From positions 124,001-188,000 of the forward strand of contig CAVZWU010000008.1 in the NCBI GenBank assembly GCA_963779095.1: a stretch of 64,000 bases of DNA, read 5' to 3'. Under the pieces are notes generated by a model. That model was not told where the DNA came from and did not search any database. It saw only the letters and a list, made by a program, of their open reading frames with translations. Positions 9,356-19,662 of the stretch are shown piece by piece; the first letter of the stretch is position 1; the number at the start of each line of letters is the position of its first letter. A program made the translations under genes and the position numbers. The stretch comes from Roseiarcus sp963779095 (GTDB lineage Bacteria; Pseudomonadota; Alphaproteobacteria; Rhizobiales; Beijerinckiaceae).

Positions 9356-9560
9356 GTCATTGCGAGGAGCGATAGGGCGTCGAAAGACGCCCGTCTTTCG
9401 ACGGGCTATCGCGACGAAGCAATCCATCCCCGCGCTTTACCGAGAAGGCAAGCCTGTCGCCCGCGAGCCATGCTTTCTCCGTGCTCGCCAATCGCCTGAC
9501 GGGGAGCGTGGTCCAGCGCCGGGGGGTGGATTGCTTCGTCGCTGCGCTCCTCGCAATGAC
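9356..9560. repeat. Inverted pair of REP-like dispersed repeats, one carrying an internal hairpin
   Basis: Copy 1 (9356-9428) reads GTCATTGCGAGGAGCG, then a hairpin GGGCGTCGAAAGACGCCC plus a second stem, then CGACGAAGCAATCC. Copy 2 (9528-9560) is the same core in the opposite orientation without the internal hairpin: GGATTGCTTCGTCGC then TGCGCTCCTCGCAATGAC. Such GTCATTGCGAGGAGC...GAAGCAATCC units are common intergenic repeats of Hyphomicrobiales. The region 9199-9606 holds nothing else that I can identify. Confidence 0.75.
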
Positions 9561-9606
9561 GGAGGTGGCTATGGCAGCTCCACGAACGGAGTGCGTTCAA
9601 GCCCGC

Positions 9607-11091
<1,485 letters not shown>

Positions 11092-11125
11092 TCCCACTAG
11101 CTCCTTCGCCCCGACGTTCGGCCCG

Positions 11126-12235
11126 TCACGGCGCCGCGGCGCGCGGCGAGTGCAGCGGCATCAGCACGCGAAACATCGTCCTGCGCGGATGAGATTCGCA
11201 TTCGATGATGCCCCCATGGTCGCCAATCAGCTTGGCCACCAGTGCAAGACCCAGACCAGAGCCCTGCGGCTTCGTCGTTACGAAGGGGTCGAACAGGTTG
11301 CTGAGTATCTCGGGCGCGATGCCCGGGCCATTGTCCCGAACGCAGATCTCGAGCGGCAGCGCGACCGGTTCAGCGTTCGGCGTGGTGCGCAGGCGGACGC
11401 CCAGACGATAGGCGGTTGTCAGAGTAATTTCGCCCTCAACACTATCGTTCCCAATGGCTTCGGCAGCGTTCTTGACCAGATTCAGGAACACCTGGATCAA
11501 TTGATCGCGGGATCCAAGCAGATGCGGCAATGAGGGATCATAGTCCTCGACAAAGCGGATATGGCGCCCGAACCCTGCCTGCGCCAATCGCTTGACGTGG
11601 TCCAGAACGGCGTGAATGTTGAGGCTTTCCCATTGGGACGGCGTCGAATCGGCGAAGGACTGCACCCGGTCGACCAATTTGACGATCCGGTCGGTTTCCT
11701 CGCAGATCAACCGCGTCAGCGCCCGATCCTCGTCGTTCGCGCTCACCTCCAGCAATTGCGCCGCGCCGCGAATGCCGGAGAGCGGGTTCTTGATCTCGTG
11801 AGCCAGCATGAGCCCGAGCGCGGTAATTGAGCGTGCTGCGCTGCGATGGGTTAGTTGTCTGTCTATTTTTTCGGCAATTGCGCGTTCCTGCAGCATAATT
11901 GCGACAGCATCGTCGGTCTGAGGCAATGGCGCAACGAACACATCGACATCGTTTCGATTGCCGATCCGCGGGCTGGAAATATCGATCTTATAACCGTTGA
12001 CGGTCGCGCGATTGCTCAGCGCCTCGGCGACCAGGCCCAGAACGGGCGAGTCCGCCGGAATCAGGTCGATGAGCCGCGAGCGCAGCAGCGTTCCGCGCCC
12101 CATATCGAAGAACGTCTCGGCGGCGACGTTAACATCGATCACCATGCCCTGCACATCGACCGTGAGCAGCGGCTGGGCGAGCGCGTTCAACACCTTCGCG
12201 GCGTCCGGATGACGTCGAATGATCTGCGCGGTCAT
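11126..12235 (-). CDS. ntrB: Nitrogen regulation sensor kinase NtrB
   Basis: A cytoplasmic histidine kinase/phosphatase that controls NtrC according to PII (GlnB) signalling. It has an N-terminal PAS-like sensor (residues about 10-110), an H-box LAHEIKNPLSGIRGAAQLLE, an N-box (FLNLVKNAAEA), a G1 box (RDNGPGIAPEI), an F-box region (LFDPFVTTKPQGSG) and a G2 box (GLGLALVAKLIGDHGG). No membrane spans are visible, as expected. Its ATG overlaps the dusB stop by 4 bp (ATGA). The order dusB-ntrB-ntrC is the classical alphaproteobacterial arrangement (nifR3-ntrBC). ntrYX, often next in line, is absent here. Confidence 0.97.
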   Translation of the reverse strand: MTAQIIRRHPDAAKVLNALAQPLLTVDVQGMVIDVNVAAETFFDMGRGTLLRSRLIDLIPADSPVLGLVAEALSNRATVNGYKIDISSPRIGNRNDVDVFVAPLPQTDDAVAIMLQERAIAEKIDRQLTHRSAARSITALGLMLAHEIKNPLSGIRGAAQLLEVSANDEDRALTRLICEETDRIVKLVDRVQSFADSTPSQWESLNIHAVLDHVKRLAQAGFGRHIRFVEDYDPSLPHLLGSRDQLIQVFLNLVKNAAEAIGNDSVEGEITLTTAYRLGVRLRTTPNAEPVALPLEICVRDNGPGIAPEILSNLFDPFVTTKPQGSGLGLALVAKLIGDHGGIIECESHPRRTMFRVLMPLHSPRAAAP

Positions 12236-13161
12236 GCCGCCAGCCTTGCCCGATCGCCGTCAAAAGCGCGGGCGAGCAGCCGCCGCGCCTGGGATGGGTC
12301 CTCGGTGGTCACCAACGCTCGCCGAAGCGCATCATCCGCTCCCGCCTGATCGGCGTAGGCCGCCAGATGTTTTCGCGCATGGCGAAGTCCGGCGCGGGGG
12401 CCGAGCGCGCCGACCAGCCAATCAAGGTGTTCGATCGCGGCCTCGCGGCGCTCCTCCTCTCGAGGCGAACGCAGCTCGCCCCCCTCCTCGAGCGCCCGCG
12501 ATATGGCGCCGACCAGCCAGGGCGCGCCGACCGCCGCGCGCCCGACCATGATTCCCGCCGCGCCGGAAAGGGCGAGCATGGCGCGCGCGTCCGCAAGGGT
12601 CGCGCAATCGCCGTTGACGATGACCGGAATCTCGACCGCGCTGACCACCGCGCGGGCGGCGGCCCAGTCGGCGCAGCCGTCGTAGAACTGCGCCCGGGTT
12701 CGCCCATGAACGGTCACCATCCGCGCTCCCGCCCGTTCGGCCCGGCGCGCGAGCTCCGGCGCGTTCAGTGACGTCTCGTCCCAACCCAGGCGCATCTTGA
12801 CGGTCACGGGGACCGAAACCGCCTCGATCACCGCAGTTATCAGACGTTCAGCCTGATCGAGATCGCGCATCAGGGCCGCGCCGGCCAAAGCGCCCGCGAC
12901 CCGGCGCGAAGGGCAACCCATGTTGATGTCGACCAAGTCCGCGCCCGCGTCCGCCACCCGGCGCGCGGTTTCCGCCAAAGCCCGCGCTTCGCGGCCGACG
13001 AGTTGGACCGCGTGGGGGACCAGCCCCTCGCCCTCCGCCCGCATCAAGGCTTCAGCGTCGCCCTGGAGAAAGGTCTCCGCGGCGACCATCTCCGAAAAGA
13101 CCAGCGCAGCCCCGAAGCGGCGCGCGATTCGCCGCATCGCGAGGTCGCTGACCCCAGACAT
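12232..13161 (-). CDS. dusB: tRNA-dihydrouridine synthase DusB (NifR3); N-terminus probably extends upstream through a frameshift
   Basis: A flavin-dependent enzyme that reduces uridines in the tRNA D-arm. It shows the N-terminal FMN site region PMSGVSDLAMRRIAR, the catalytic Cys motif DINMGCPSRRVAGALAGAAL, KMRLGWDETS, TVHGRTRAQFYDG, PVIVNGDC and GIMVGRAAVGAPW. The first ATG in frame is at 13161, but the typical preceding strand (PIAIGPVVLEGRALLAPMSG) continues in frame upstream to about 13213, where a stop intervenes. A plausible real start, ATG 13246 (MTGAQSLG), lies in a different frame, so an indel near 13216 is likely. Translation is coupled to ntrB by ATGA. Confidence 0.93.
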   Translation of the reverse strand: MSGVSDLAMRRIARRFGAALVFSEMVAAETFLQGDAEALMRAEGEGLVPHAVQLVGREARALAETARRVADAGADLVDINMGCPSRRVAGALAGAALMRDLDQAERLITAVIEAVSVPVTVKMRLGWDETSLNAPELARRAERAGARMVTVHGRTRAQFYDGCADWAAARAVVSAVEIPVIVNGDCATLADARAMLALSGAAGIMVGRAAVGAPWLVGAISRALEEGGELRSPREEERREAAIEHLDWLVGALGPRAGLRHARKHLAAYADQAGADDALRRALVTTEDPSQARRLLARAFDGDRARLAA

Positions 13162-13429
13162 CGGCGCGAGCAGCGCCCGACCTTCGAGAACGACGGGGCC
13201 GATAGCGATCGGGAGGATATGTGCCTAGAGATTGGGCGCCAGTCATTCTGCCTATACTCTAGTCAATTTTGCAGTGCGAAAGCAAGAAGGTCGAGCCATC
13301 CGGCGCCCGGACGGGCGCCGCCAAACCGACGCAAAATAGCGCCAAGATGGCGAGCGGCGAAGTCTGGCCCCCCGATCGCTGGACCGGGCGGACGCGCCTT
13401 CAATTGGACCCAAGAGCTGGGAGCAGCGC

Positions 13430-13747
13430 ATGCGGATGGCGGCTACGATCGCGATCGTGATCGCGTGTTTGGCGGCGACCGCCGCTCGCTCCGGCGAATC
13501 CACCCAGTGCTCGGACCGCAACGCGCTCAACGACGTCTCCGTCGACGCGCGGCTGGTCGCGATCAAATATTACTTTGTTGGGCTGGCTTCCAGCCTGACC
13601 GACGCTAAGCGGCATGCCTGCTACGAAGCGCAAGCGATCAACGACCCGACGCTCCGGGTCGTCAACAAGACGCTCGAACTCATCGAACGCAACTGCGCGC
13701 CGATGGCGGGCGCGGCCCAGGCCGCCGTCGCGCCGGCCTGCCCGTAG
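13430..13747 (+). CDS. Small exported hypothetical protein
   Basis: A 105-residue protein with a clear Sec signal peptide (MRMAATIAIVIACLAATAARSGES, cleavage expected after the Ala-Ala-Arg-Ser region). The mature part holds four cysteines (QCSD, HACYE, ERNCAP, PACP) that could form two disulfides in the periplasm. A GGGAG ribosome binding site lies 6 nt before the ATG. The family is not recognised. It is divergent from dusB, with a 270-bp gap. Confidence 0.7.
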   Translation: MRMAATIAIVIACLAATAARSGESTQCSDRNALNDVSVDARLVAIKYYFVGLASSLTDAKRHACYEAQAINDPTLRVVNKTLELIERNCAPMAGAAQAAVAPACP

Positions 13748-13787
13748 CAGTTGGACGCCCGCCGCCAAGCCGAGACCGGGGGGGCGG

Positions 13788-14601
13788 TCAGGCTGCGCTC
13801 CCCGGACCCGGAAAGAGATGATCGATCCGCCCGCTCGCCCGATAGGCCGCAAGACCGATCCACTCATGCAACGCGAGTTCGAAGATGCGCAGGTTCCGCC
13901 CCGGCCAGTAGCTCAGTCTCAAATCATCCGGCCACCGCCCAAGCGTGTAGAAAGACACCGGATAGGCGATCGGCTGAAATCCCGCCTTCTCGAAGACGCC
14001 CATCGCGCGGGGCATATGGAACGCGGAGGTCACGATGATCCAGCGCTGCGGCGGCTCCGGATGAACCATCGCCGCGGTGAAGCGGGCGTTTTCGTCCGTG
14101 TTGCGCGACTTGTCCTCGATGGTGATCCGCTCCGCGGGAACGCCCATCTGCGATCATGAGCTTGCGCGCCCGAACCGCCTCGGTTGACGAAGCGCCGGGA
14201 ACGAACGAAGCCGTCCCGCCGGTATAGATGACGCGCGCTTTGGGATAACGCTTGGCGAGAATGACGGCCTCCGTGATCCGCTCGCCCCCTTCGTCGAATA
14301 TCGTCTGGCCGCGGGCGGCGCTGGTGACGTCGTCGATGGCCCCGCCGAGCACGATAATCCCCTCCGGCGCCGGCAGATCGGGCGAGGGAATGGGGAAGCG
14401 GTCTTCCAACGGCGCGATCAGCACCATGCCGGCCGGCAGGATCGCGGCCGCAAGCAGAATGAGGATCGCCGTCAAGGCAAGGACGCGGCCGAAGCGGGCG
14501 CGCCGGCCGTAGCTCATAAGCACGCCGGCAAGCGCGCCGAACAACAAAAGGTTGATCGGCGAGGCGACCATCCAGAGTATTTTCGAGACGATGAAGAACA
14601 C
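13788..14601 (-). CDS. DUF218/YdcF-like (ElyC-type) membrane protein, frameshifted near 14147
   Basis: The N-terminal part has two hydrophobic spans (ILWMVASPINLLLFGALAG and VLALTAILILLAAAILPAG), then the DUF218 core GIIVLGGAIDDVTSA and RYPKARVIYTGG. The frame breaks after RKLMIADG and resumes as MGVPAERITIEDKSRNTDENA, ending in SAFHMPRAMGVFEKAGF. The SRNTxENA and SAxHMPRA motifs are diagnostic of DUF218, whose members such as ElyC/SanA/YdcF act in envelope biology. GTG 14601 is the likely start. One indel near 14147 restores a normal protein of about 270 residues. It reads away from the cysteine synthase gene. Confidence 0.8.
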
Positions 14602-14705
14602 CGGCAGCGAGCCCCAGCGCGACGCCGCCTTGTGGCAAGGGCGAAGGCTTGTCGCAAGACGCCGCCTCGCCTACCTTCCCACGCCTTCAACCCCAAAGGA
14701 TCGCG

Positions 14706-15737
14706 ATGAAGCCTGTACGCGATGTTGTCGCAGCGATTGGCCGCACGCCCCTCATCAAGCTTCGCGCGGCTTCCGAGGCCACGGGATGCACGATTCTCGG
14801 CAAGGCGGAGTTCATGAATCCGGGCGGATCGGTCAAGGACCGCGCGGCCATGGCGATCATCGATGACGCCGTCGCGCGCGGCGCGTTGCGACCGGGCGGG
14901 GTCGTCGTCGAAGGCACCGCCGGCAACACGGGAATCGGCATCGCCATGGTGGCGAGCGCGCTCGGCTATCGAGCCGTGATCGTCATCCCCGACACCCAGG
15001 CGCAGGAAAAGAAGGACATGCTGCGCCTCGCCGGCGCCGAGCTCGTCGAGGTGCCGGCCGTCCCCTATTCCAACCCCAACAACTACGTACGGTACTCGGG
15101 GCGCCTCGCTGAAGCGTTGGCCAAATCCGAGCCCAACGGCGCCGTCTGGGCGAACCAGTTCGACAATGTCGCCAACCGGCGCGGCCACTATGAAACGACC
15201 GGCCCGGAAATCTATCGACGATCTCGACGGCGGCTCGACGGCTTCGTCAGCGCGGTCGGCAGCGGCGGGACGCTGGCTGGCGTCGGCATGGCTCTCAAGG
15301 AGCGAAACCCAAACATCAAGATCGCGCTCGCTGACCCGTTAGGAGCGGCGCTCTATTCCTTCTACACGACGGGGGAACTGAAGAGCTCCGGCTCCTCCAT
15401 CACCGAGGGCATTGGCCAGGGCCGGATCACCGCCAATCTGGAAGGCGCGCCGGTTGATTTCGCCTACCAAATCCCCGACGAGGAGGCGTTGCCGATCGTG
15501 TTCGATCTTGTGGTTCAGGAAGGTTTGCTGCTCGGCGGTTCGTCCGGGATCAACATCGCCGGCGCCATTCATCTCGCTCGCGAGCTGGGTCCCGGCCACA
15601 CGATCGTGACGCTGCTCTGCGATTCCGGCGCCCGCTACGCCTCCAAGCTCTTCAATCCCGCCTTCCTGCGCTCGAAGAGCCTGCCCGTTCCGGAATGGCT
15701 CGAAGCAAGCGCGCGAGCGCCCAAGGTGTTCGTTTAG
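14706..15737 (+). CDS. Cysteine synthase (O-acetylserine sulfhydrylase family)
   Basis: A PLP enzyme that makes cysteine from O-acetylserine and sulfide. The PLP lysine sits in NPGGSVKDRAA, the phosphate-binding loop in EGTAGNTGIGIAMVA, the QFDN motif in WANQFDNVANRRGH, the glycine-rich loop in SAVGSGGTLAGVG, and the C-terminal serine/PLP N1 contact in LLCDSGARYASKL. At 343 residues it is slightly longer than CysK. ATG 14706 follows AAAGGA. The short segment PEIYRRSRRRLDGF is less conserved than expected and may hide a compensating indel pair. It is followed without a gap by an AlaX-type gene and then sseA, suggesting a sulfur/cysteine quality-control operon. Confidence 0.93.
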   Translation: MKPVRDVVAAIGRTPLIKLRAASEATGCTILGKAEFMNPGGSVKDRAAMAIIDDAVARGALRPGGVVVEGTAGNTGIGIAMVASALGYRAVIVIPDTQAQEKKDMLRLAGAELVEVPAVPYSNPNNYVRYSGRLAEALAKSEPNGAVWANQFDNVANRRGHYETTGPEIYRRSRRRLDGFVSAVGSGGTLAGVGMALKERNPNIKIALADPLGAALYSFYTTGELKSSGSSITEGIGQGRITANLEGAPVDFAYQIPDEEALPIVFDLVVQEGLLLGGSSGINIAGAIHLARELGPGHTIVTLLCDSGARYASKLFNPAFLRSKSLPVPEWLEASARAPKVFV

Positions 15738-16455
15738 ATGACGGAAGCCCTCTTTCGCGAGGACGCCTACCGCGACCGAGACGGAAGCCGTCGTGCTCGC
15801 CTCGGAGCCGCGCGGCGTCGCGCTCGATCGCACGGTCTTCTACCCGCAAGGCGGAGGACAGAGCGGCGATCAAGGGCACGCTCATGCTGGAGGACGGGAC
15901 GGTCATTCCGATCGTCAACACGATCTACGACTCCGACCGGGCGACCATTCTCCATGTTCCGGCCGAAGGGGCCGCCCTGCCCCGCCCGGGCGCCCGCGTG
16001 ATCGCCCGCATCGACTGGGACCTGCGCTTAGAAACGCATGCGCGCCCATACCGCCCTTCATCTGCTTTCGGTCGTTCTGCCCTATCCGGTGACGGGAGGG
16101 TCGGTCGGCGACGCGGAGGGGCGGCTCGATTTCGACTCGGGCGAGGCTGTGCTCGACAAGGCGGAGGTCGAGCGCCGGCTGAACGAGCTCATCGCGCTCG
16201 ATCGGGCGGTCACCCATCGCTGGATCGCCGACGCCGAGCTCGAGGCCAATCCGGGCCTGATCAAGACCATGTCGGTCAAGCCGCCGATGGGGACCGGCCG
16301 GGTCCGCCTGATCGCGATCGAGGGCCTCGATCTTCAGCCCTGCGGGGGCACGCATGTTAAGCGCACCGGCGAGATCGGCCGCGCGTCGGTGACCGGAATC
16401 GAGAAGAAGGGCAAGATCAACCGGCGCGTGCGCATCGCGCTCGGGCGCGGCGTAG
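15738..16455 (+). CDS. AlaX-type trans-editing protein (alanyl-tRNA editing), three or four frameshifts
   Basis: Free-standing editing domain that hydrolyses mischarged Ser- or Gly-tRNA(Ala). Pieces in successive frames line up as one protein: MTEALFREDAY; VVLASEPRGVALDRTVFYPQGGGQSGDQG; TLMLEDGTVIPIVNTIYDS...RIDWDLR; then RAHTALHLLSVVLPYPVTGGSVG, ELEANPGLIKTMSVKPP and LQPCGGTHVKRTGEIG. YPQGGGQ, the HMRxHTALHLL zinc site (the first His falls at the break) and the second zinc site CGGTH are diagnostic. Indels lie near 15775, 15868, 16034 and possibly 16445, where one G fewer gives Gly-Ala-Ala-stop at 16455. This many breaks in one otherwise conserved gene points to sequence error. It starts one base after the cysteine synthase stop. 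Confidence 0.82.
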
Positions 16456-16470
16456 ACGGAACGGAGTCCC

Positions 16471-17316
16471 ATGACCTCGCGCAACTTTTGCACCACCGCC
16501 GAACTCGCGGCCGAGCTCGACGATCCGGATCTCGGCGTGATCGACGCGTCCTGGCACCTGCCCAACACCGCACGCATCGGCGCGGCCGAATTCCGGGCCA
16601 AGCACATTCCCGGCGCTGTGTTCTTCGACATCGACACGATCGCCGATCACGACCAGGGCCTGCCGCACATGCTGCCGAAACCCGAGACGCTGGCCAAGGC
16701 GATGACCGCGCTCGGCCTCGGCGACGGCATGCGCTTTGTCGTCTATGACACGACCGGCCTCTACGCCGCGGCGCGGGTGTGGTGGATGCTGCGCGCCTAT
16801 CGCGTCGAGCCTGTGCGCATCCTTGAGGGAGGCCTGCCGAGATGGATCAAGGAAGGCCGGCCGCTGGAAACGGGCGACGCCCATCCCAAGCCGCGCCCGT
16901 TCACTTCCCGGCCGGCGGACGGCTTCGTCGCCTCGCTCGAGGAAGTGCGATCGGCGCTCGCGACCGGTTCGGCCCAAGTGGTGGACGCGCGGGCGGCGGA
17001 ACGGTTCCGCGGCGAAACCGCCGAGCCGCGGCCCGGCGTCAAAAGCGGCCGCATCCCCGGCAGCCTCAACCTGCCGTTTGTCGACATCATCGAGCATGGC
17101 TCGCTCAAAGCCGCCGACGGGCTCAAGGCCGCCTTCGCGGAGCATGGGATCGACCTTGAGAAGCCCATCATCACCACCTGCGGATCCGGGGTCACCGCCG
17201 CCATCCTGGCGCTGGCGGTCGAGGAGGCCGGCGGCAAGGTCGCAGGGCTCTACGACGGCTCGTGGGCCGAATGGGGCTCCCGCGCCGACTGCCCGGTGGC
17301 GATTGGGCCGGAGTGA
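16471..17316 (+). CDS. sseA: 3-mercaptopyruvate sulfurtransferase (two-domain rhodanese)
   Basis: A 281-residue tandem rhodanese that transfers sulfur from 3-mercaptopyruvate or thiosulfate to thiophilic acceptors. The inactive N-terminal domain carries VIDASWHLPN and IPGAVFFDID. The linker holds ILEGGLPRWIKEGRPLE. The C-terminal domain has VVDARAAERFRGE, GRIPGSLNLPF and the active-site Cys loop TTCGSGVTA. The CGSGVTA loop favours mercaptopyruvate over thiosulfate (CRxGxT/R). GGAG precedes the ATG by 4 nt. It is third in a cys-synthase, AlaX, sseA set, which fits a role in cysteine breakdown or sulfur trafficking. Confidence 0.94.
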   Translation: MTSRNFCTTAELAAELDDPDLGVIDASWHLPNTARIGAAEFRAKHIPGAVFFDIDTIADHDQGLPHMLPKPETLAKAMTALGLGDGMRFVVYDTTGLYAAARVWWMLRAYRVEPVRILEGGLPRWIKEGRPLETGDAHPKPRPFTSRPADGFVASLEEVRSALATGSAQVVDARAAERFRGETAEPRPGVKSGRIPGSLNLPFVDIIEHGSLKAADGLKAAFAEHGIDLEKPIITTCGSGVTAAILALAVEEAGGKVAGLYDGSWAEWGSRADCPVAIGPE

Positions 17317-17327
17317 CCCGCGCGGCC

Positions 17328-18218
17328 CTATTCCCCGCTGCGGGTCAGTACGAAATCATAGTCCAGCGTGCGGAACGGCCGGTCCATCCGCTTTCCGTCC
17401 GGCGCCGGGCCCGGCGGATGGGCGCGGAAGTCGGCGACCAGCAGGGGGCGGACGCCGAAGGCGACGTCTTCGTCGATGTAGTCGCTGCCGCGCACGAAAA
17501 TATGCGTCACCAGCGGGTCGGCGGTCCGGGTCTCAATCGCGAAATGCAGATGCGCGGGGCGCCACCAGCGCTTCGTCGTCGCGTTGATCAATTCGCCGAG
17601 GGCAGCATCCATCGGCGCCGGATAGGCGGTCGGCATCACGCTCCAGAACGCGTACCGCCCTTCGGGATCGCACGCGATTCGGCCGCGACCCCACATCGAC
17701 GCCGGGTCGAAATTGTCCTGCACGTCGTAGAGGCCGCGATCGTCGGACTGCCAGACGTTCAAAACCGCGTCCGCGACCGGCGCGCCCAAAGTGTCGAGCA
17801 CGCGCCCGGACACGTAGAGCGGCTCGCCCGAGGCGCCGTTGGCGATGTCCGCGCCGGCCGGGAACACTGGCGCGTCGTCGATGAAGAACGGTCCGATCAG
17901 CGTCGGGATCGTCGCCCCTTCGGGCTTGGGCTGCGACGCCGCGAGCACCTGCATGCTGAGGCCGATCGAATCCGAAAGCGCGATGAATTCGTTGCGCCCC
18001 GGCCCGGTCACCCCAGCCGCGGTCGCGAAGAACTCCATCGCGCGCTCCCATTCCGCCCAGGTGATCTTCGTCTCGCCCACGAAAGCGTGCAGGTGGCGGA
18101 TCAGGCTCAGCATGATCTCGCGCAGGCGGGGGTTCTCGGTCGCGCCGAAACGCGCCAGCACCTCGTCGCGAACGGCCGCCTGCGTGTCGAGATCGGCCGG
18201 TGGAAAAGACGCGTCCAT
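17328..18218 (-). CDS. Intradiol ring-cleavage dioxygenase (hydroxyquinol/catechol 1,2-dioxygenase type)
   Basis: A 296-residue Fe(III) dioxygenase that opens catechol-type rings. The N-terminal helical dimerisation domain (residues about 1-100: RFGATENPRLREIMLSLIRHLHAFV) is typical of catechol and hydroxyquinol dioxygenases. The catalytic barrel supplies the ligands Tyr in DDRGLYDVQDN, Tyr in PEGRYAFWSVMPTAYPAP, and two His in WWRPAHLHFAIE. Length and the YAFWSVMPTAYP block resemble hydroxyquinol 1,2-dioxygenases, but substrate assignment is uncertain. It stands alone and converges with sseA, so it is probably an accessory catabolic gene. Confidence 0.9.
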   Translation of the reverse strand: MDASFPPADLDTQAAVRDEVLARFGATENPRLREIMLSLIRHLHAFVGETKITWAEWERAMEFFATAAGVTGPGRNEFIALSDSIGLSMQVLAASQPKPEGATIPTLIGPFFIDDAPVFPAGADIANGASGEPLYVSGRVLDTLGAPVADAVLNVWQSDDRGLYDVQDNFDPASMWGRGRIACDPEGRYAFWSVMPTAYPAPMDAALGELINATTKRWWRPAHLHFAIETRTADPLVTHIFVRGSDYIDEDVAFGVRPLLVADFRAHPPGPAPDGKRMDRPFRTLDYDFVLTRSGE

Positions 18219-18291
18219 GAGCGAAAATGTCCTAATCAGAGTTTTGAGCCGAGATGATCGCGATGGTTCAAGTTCATCACATCCTACTCAT

Positions 18292-18305
18292 GCGTTGCGC
18301 AACGC
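18292..18305. promoter_or_regulatory. 14-bp palindrome GCGTTGCGCAACGC
   Basis: A perfect inverted repeat 74 bp upstream of the dioxygenase start, in the gap before the PEP-CTERM gene. It could be an operator for the dioxygenase gene. No regulator gene adjoins it. Confidence 0.35.
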
Positions 18306-18351
18306 GCTTCCTTCGCCGCCGCTTTGCGCCCGACGCGTGTGGCCGACGCCG

Positions 18352-19579
18352 TCAGGCGGCGCGCGCCGCCGAGGCCCGGCGGCGGCGCAGCGCGGCGAAG
18401 CCGAGGCCGCCGAAGCCGGCCAGCATCATCGCCCAGGTCGAGGGTTCCGGGACCGGCGGCGCGCTCGACGAGCCGCCGTCGGGGAAAAGCGGGTTCGAGG
18501 TGTCGTCGTCTGGCCCAGGAACCATGCCGGACGTCGATGAAGTGGATAGGGTCCCGTATCCCGTATAGTCGTATATGAAGTCCTCGAAACTGACCGGAAC
18601 CACCGACAAATCGCCGTTGAGCGCGTAACTGTCGATGGAGAGAGAGACGTTGAAGCCAGGGCTGATCTGGCTTGCGACGGGTTCCACGCCGCACTGCGGG
18701 GTGAGCGTGTCGCAATCATAGTCGAAATGATAGGTGTAATCCGCGCCCTGTTCGTCCTCCACGACCGTCAGGTCGCCAAACCTGTAGTCCACGCCGTTCG
18801 AATAATAGACGTAGCCGTAGCTTCCCGAGACGGTCGCACCGCCGAACGGCCAGCCGCCCATCGAGGCGTCGGCAATCGTGTAGGTCTGTGTGACCATCGT
18901 GATCGGCAAAGGGGAATAGGTGGTTTTGAAGCCCCACTGGAGACCGCCGTACACGGTTACGACATTGCCGGACTCCGAAACAAGAAAGGTCTGTCCGGTC
19001 CAGGTCGTGACCGGGTTCGACGCGGTCGGCAGCGGGTCCCCGGGCTATCCTGAAGCCTGGGCGGAGCGGTCAGATAGTTGGGGCTCGTGCTGCCCTTCGG
19101 CACGTCGACATTCACCTGGGTGTAGCCGGGACCGGTCTGGCTGTTGTGGTAATAGCCGCCGTCGACGCTATAGCCGGTGATATTGTAGTTGCTGTTGATG
19201 ATCTGGATCCAGGCCGCATTGGGCGGCAGGGCCGCGTTCCACTGCTCAACGATATTCACGCCGCCCGTCGATGCGTTGAGGTAGGAAGAATATTGCAAAC
19301 TCTGGATCGCCGCCCCCGGAATGCTGCCTCCGCTCACCACGGTCCAGCCGGGGAACTGGGCGGCCATGTCCGACACCAGATAGGAGGTCGCGATGCTCGA
19401 CAGCGGCGTGAGCGGCGCAACCGTATTGAAGCACCAGCCGGCCCCGCAGGGCACCTAGAGCCGGAGCGCTGTGCGCCGGGGCCGCCGCGCCCGCGGCCGC
19501 GACTAGCGCAGAGACCGCAGCAAGAAGAGTTCTCGGGCGCGCTCCCGACGCGGCCAGAGTTCAACCGGTAGGATTTCAT
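18352..19579 (-). CDS. PEP-CTERM sorting-domain exported protein, frameshifted about three times
   Basis: The C-terminus VPEPSTWAMMLAGFGGLGFAALRRRR is a textbook PEP-CTERM (PEPxxWA) sorting signal: motif, hydrophobic helix, Arg cluster. It is recognised by exosortase/archaeosortase-type enzymes. The middle (GWPFGGATVSGSYGYVYYSNG, YHFDYDCDTLTPQCG) and N-terminal parts (CFNTVAPLTPLSSIATSYLV, VVSGGSIPGAAIQSLQYSS) look like a secreted beta-rich protein. A signal peptide (RTLLAAVSALVAAAGAAAPA) is found in a third frame from ATG 19579. Breaks lie near 19556, 19462 and 19040. No exosortase gene is in the window. The function of the mature part is unknown; such proteins are often extracellular matrix components. 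Confidence 0.75.
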
Positions 19580-19662
19580 AATCGCGCCCCCTTGAGATCA
19601 CGCCGCGCCCGACAAGAACATAGCCGGAGAGTTGATGGGGGTAAACTGTCTAACTCATGATT

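Noticed and set aside
18286..18310. Terminator for the PEP-CTERM or dioxygenase gene
   Set aside because: The palindrome GCGTTGCGCAACGC has no loop or T tract; listed only as a possible operator.
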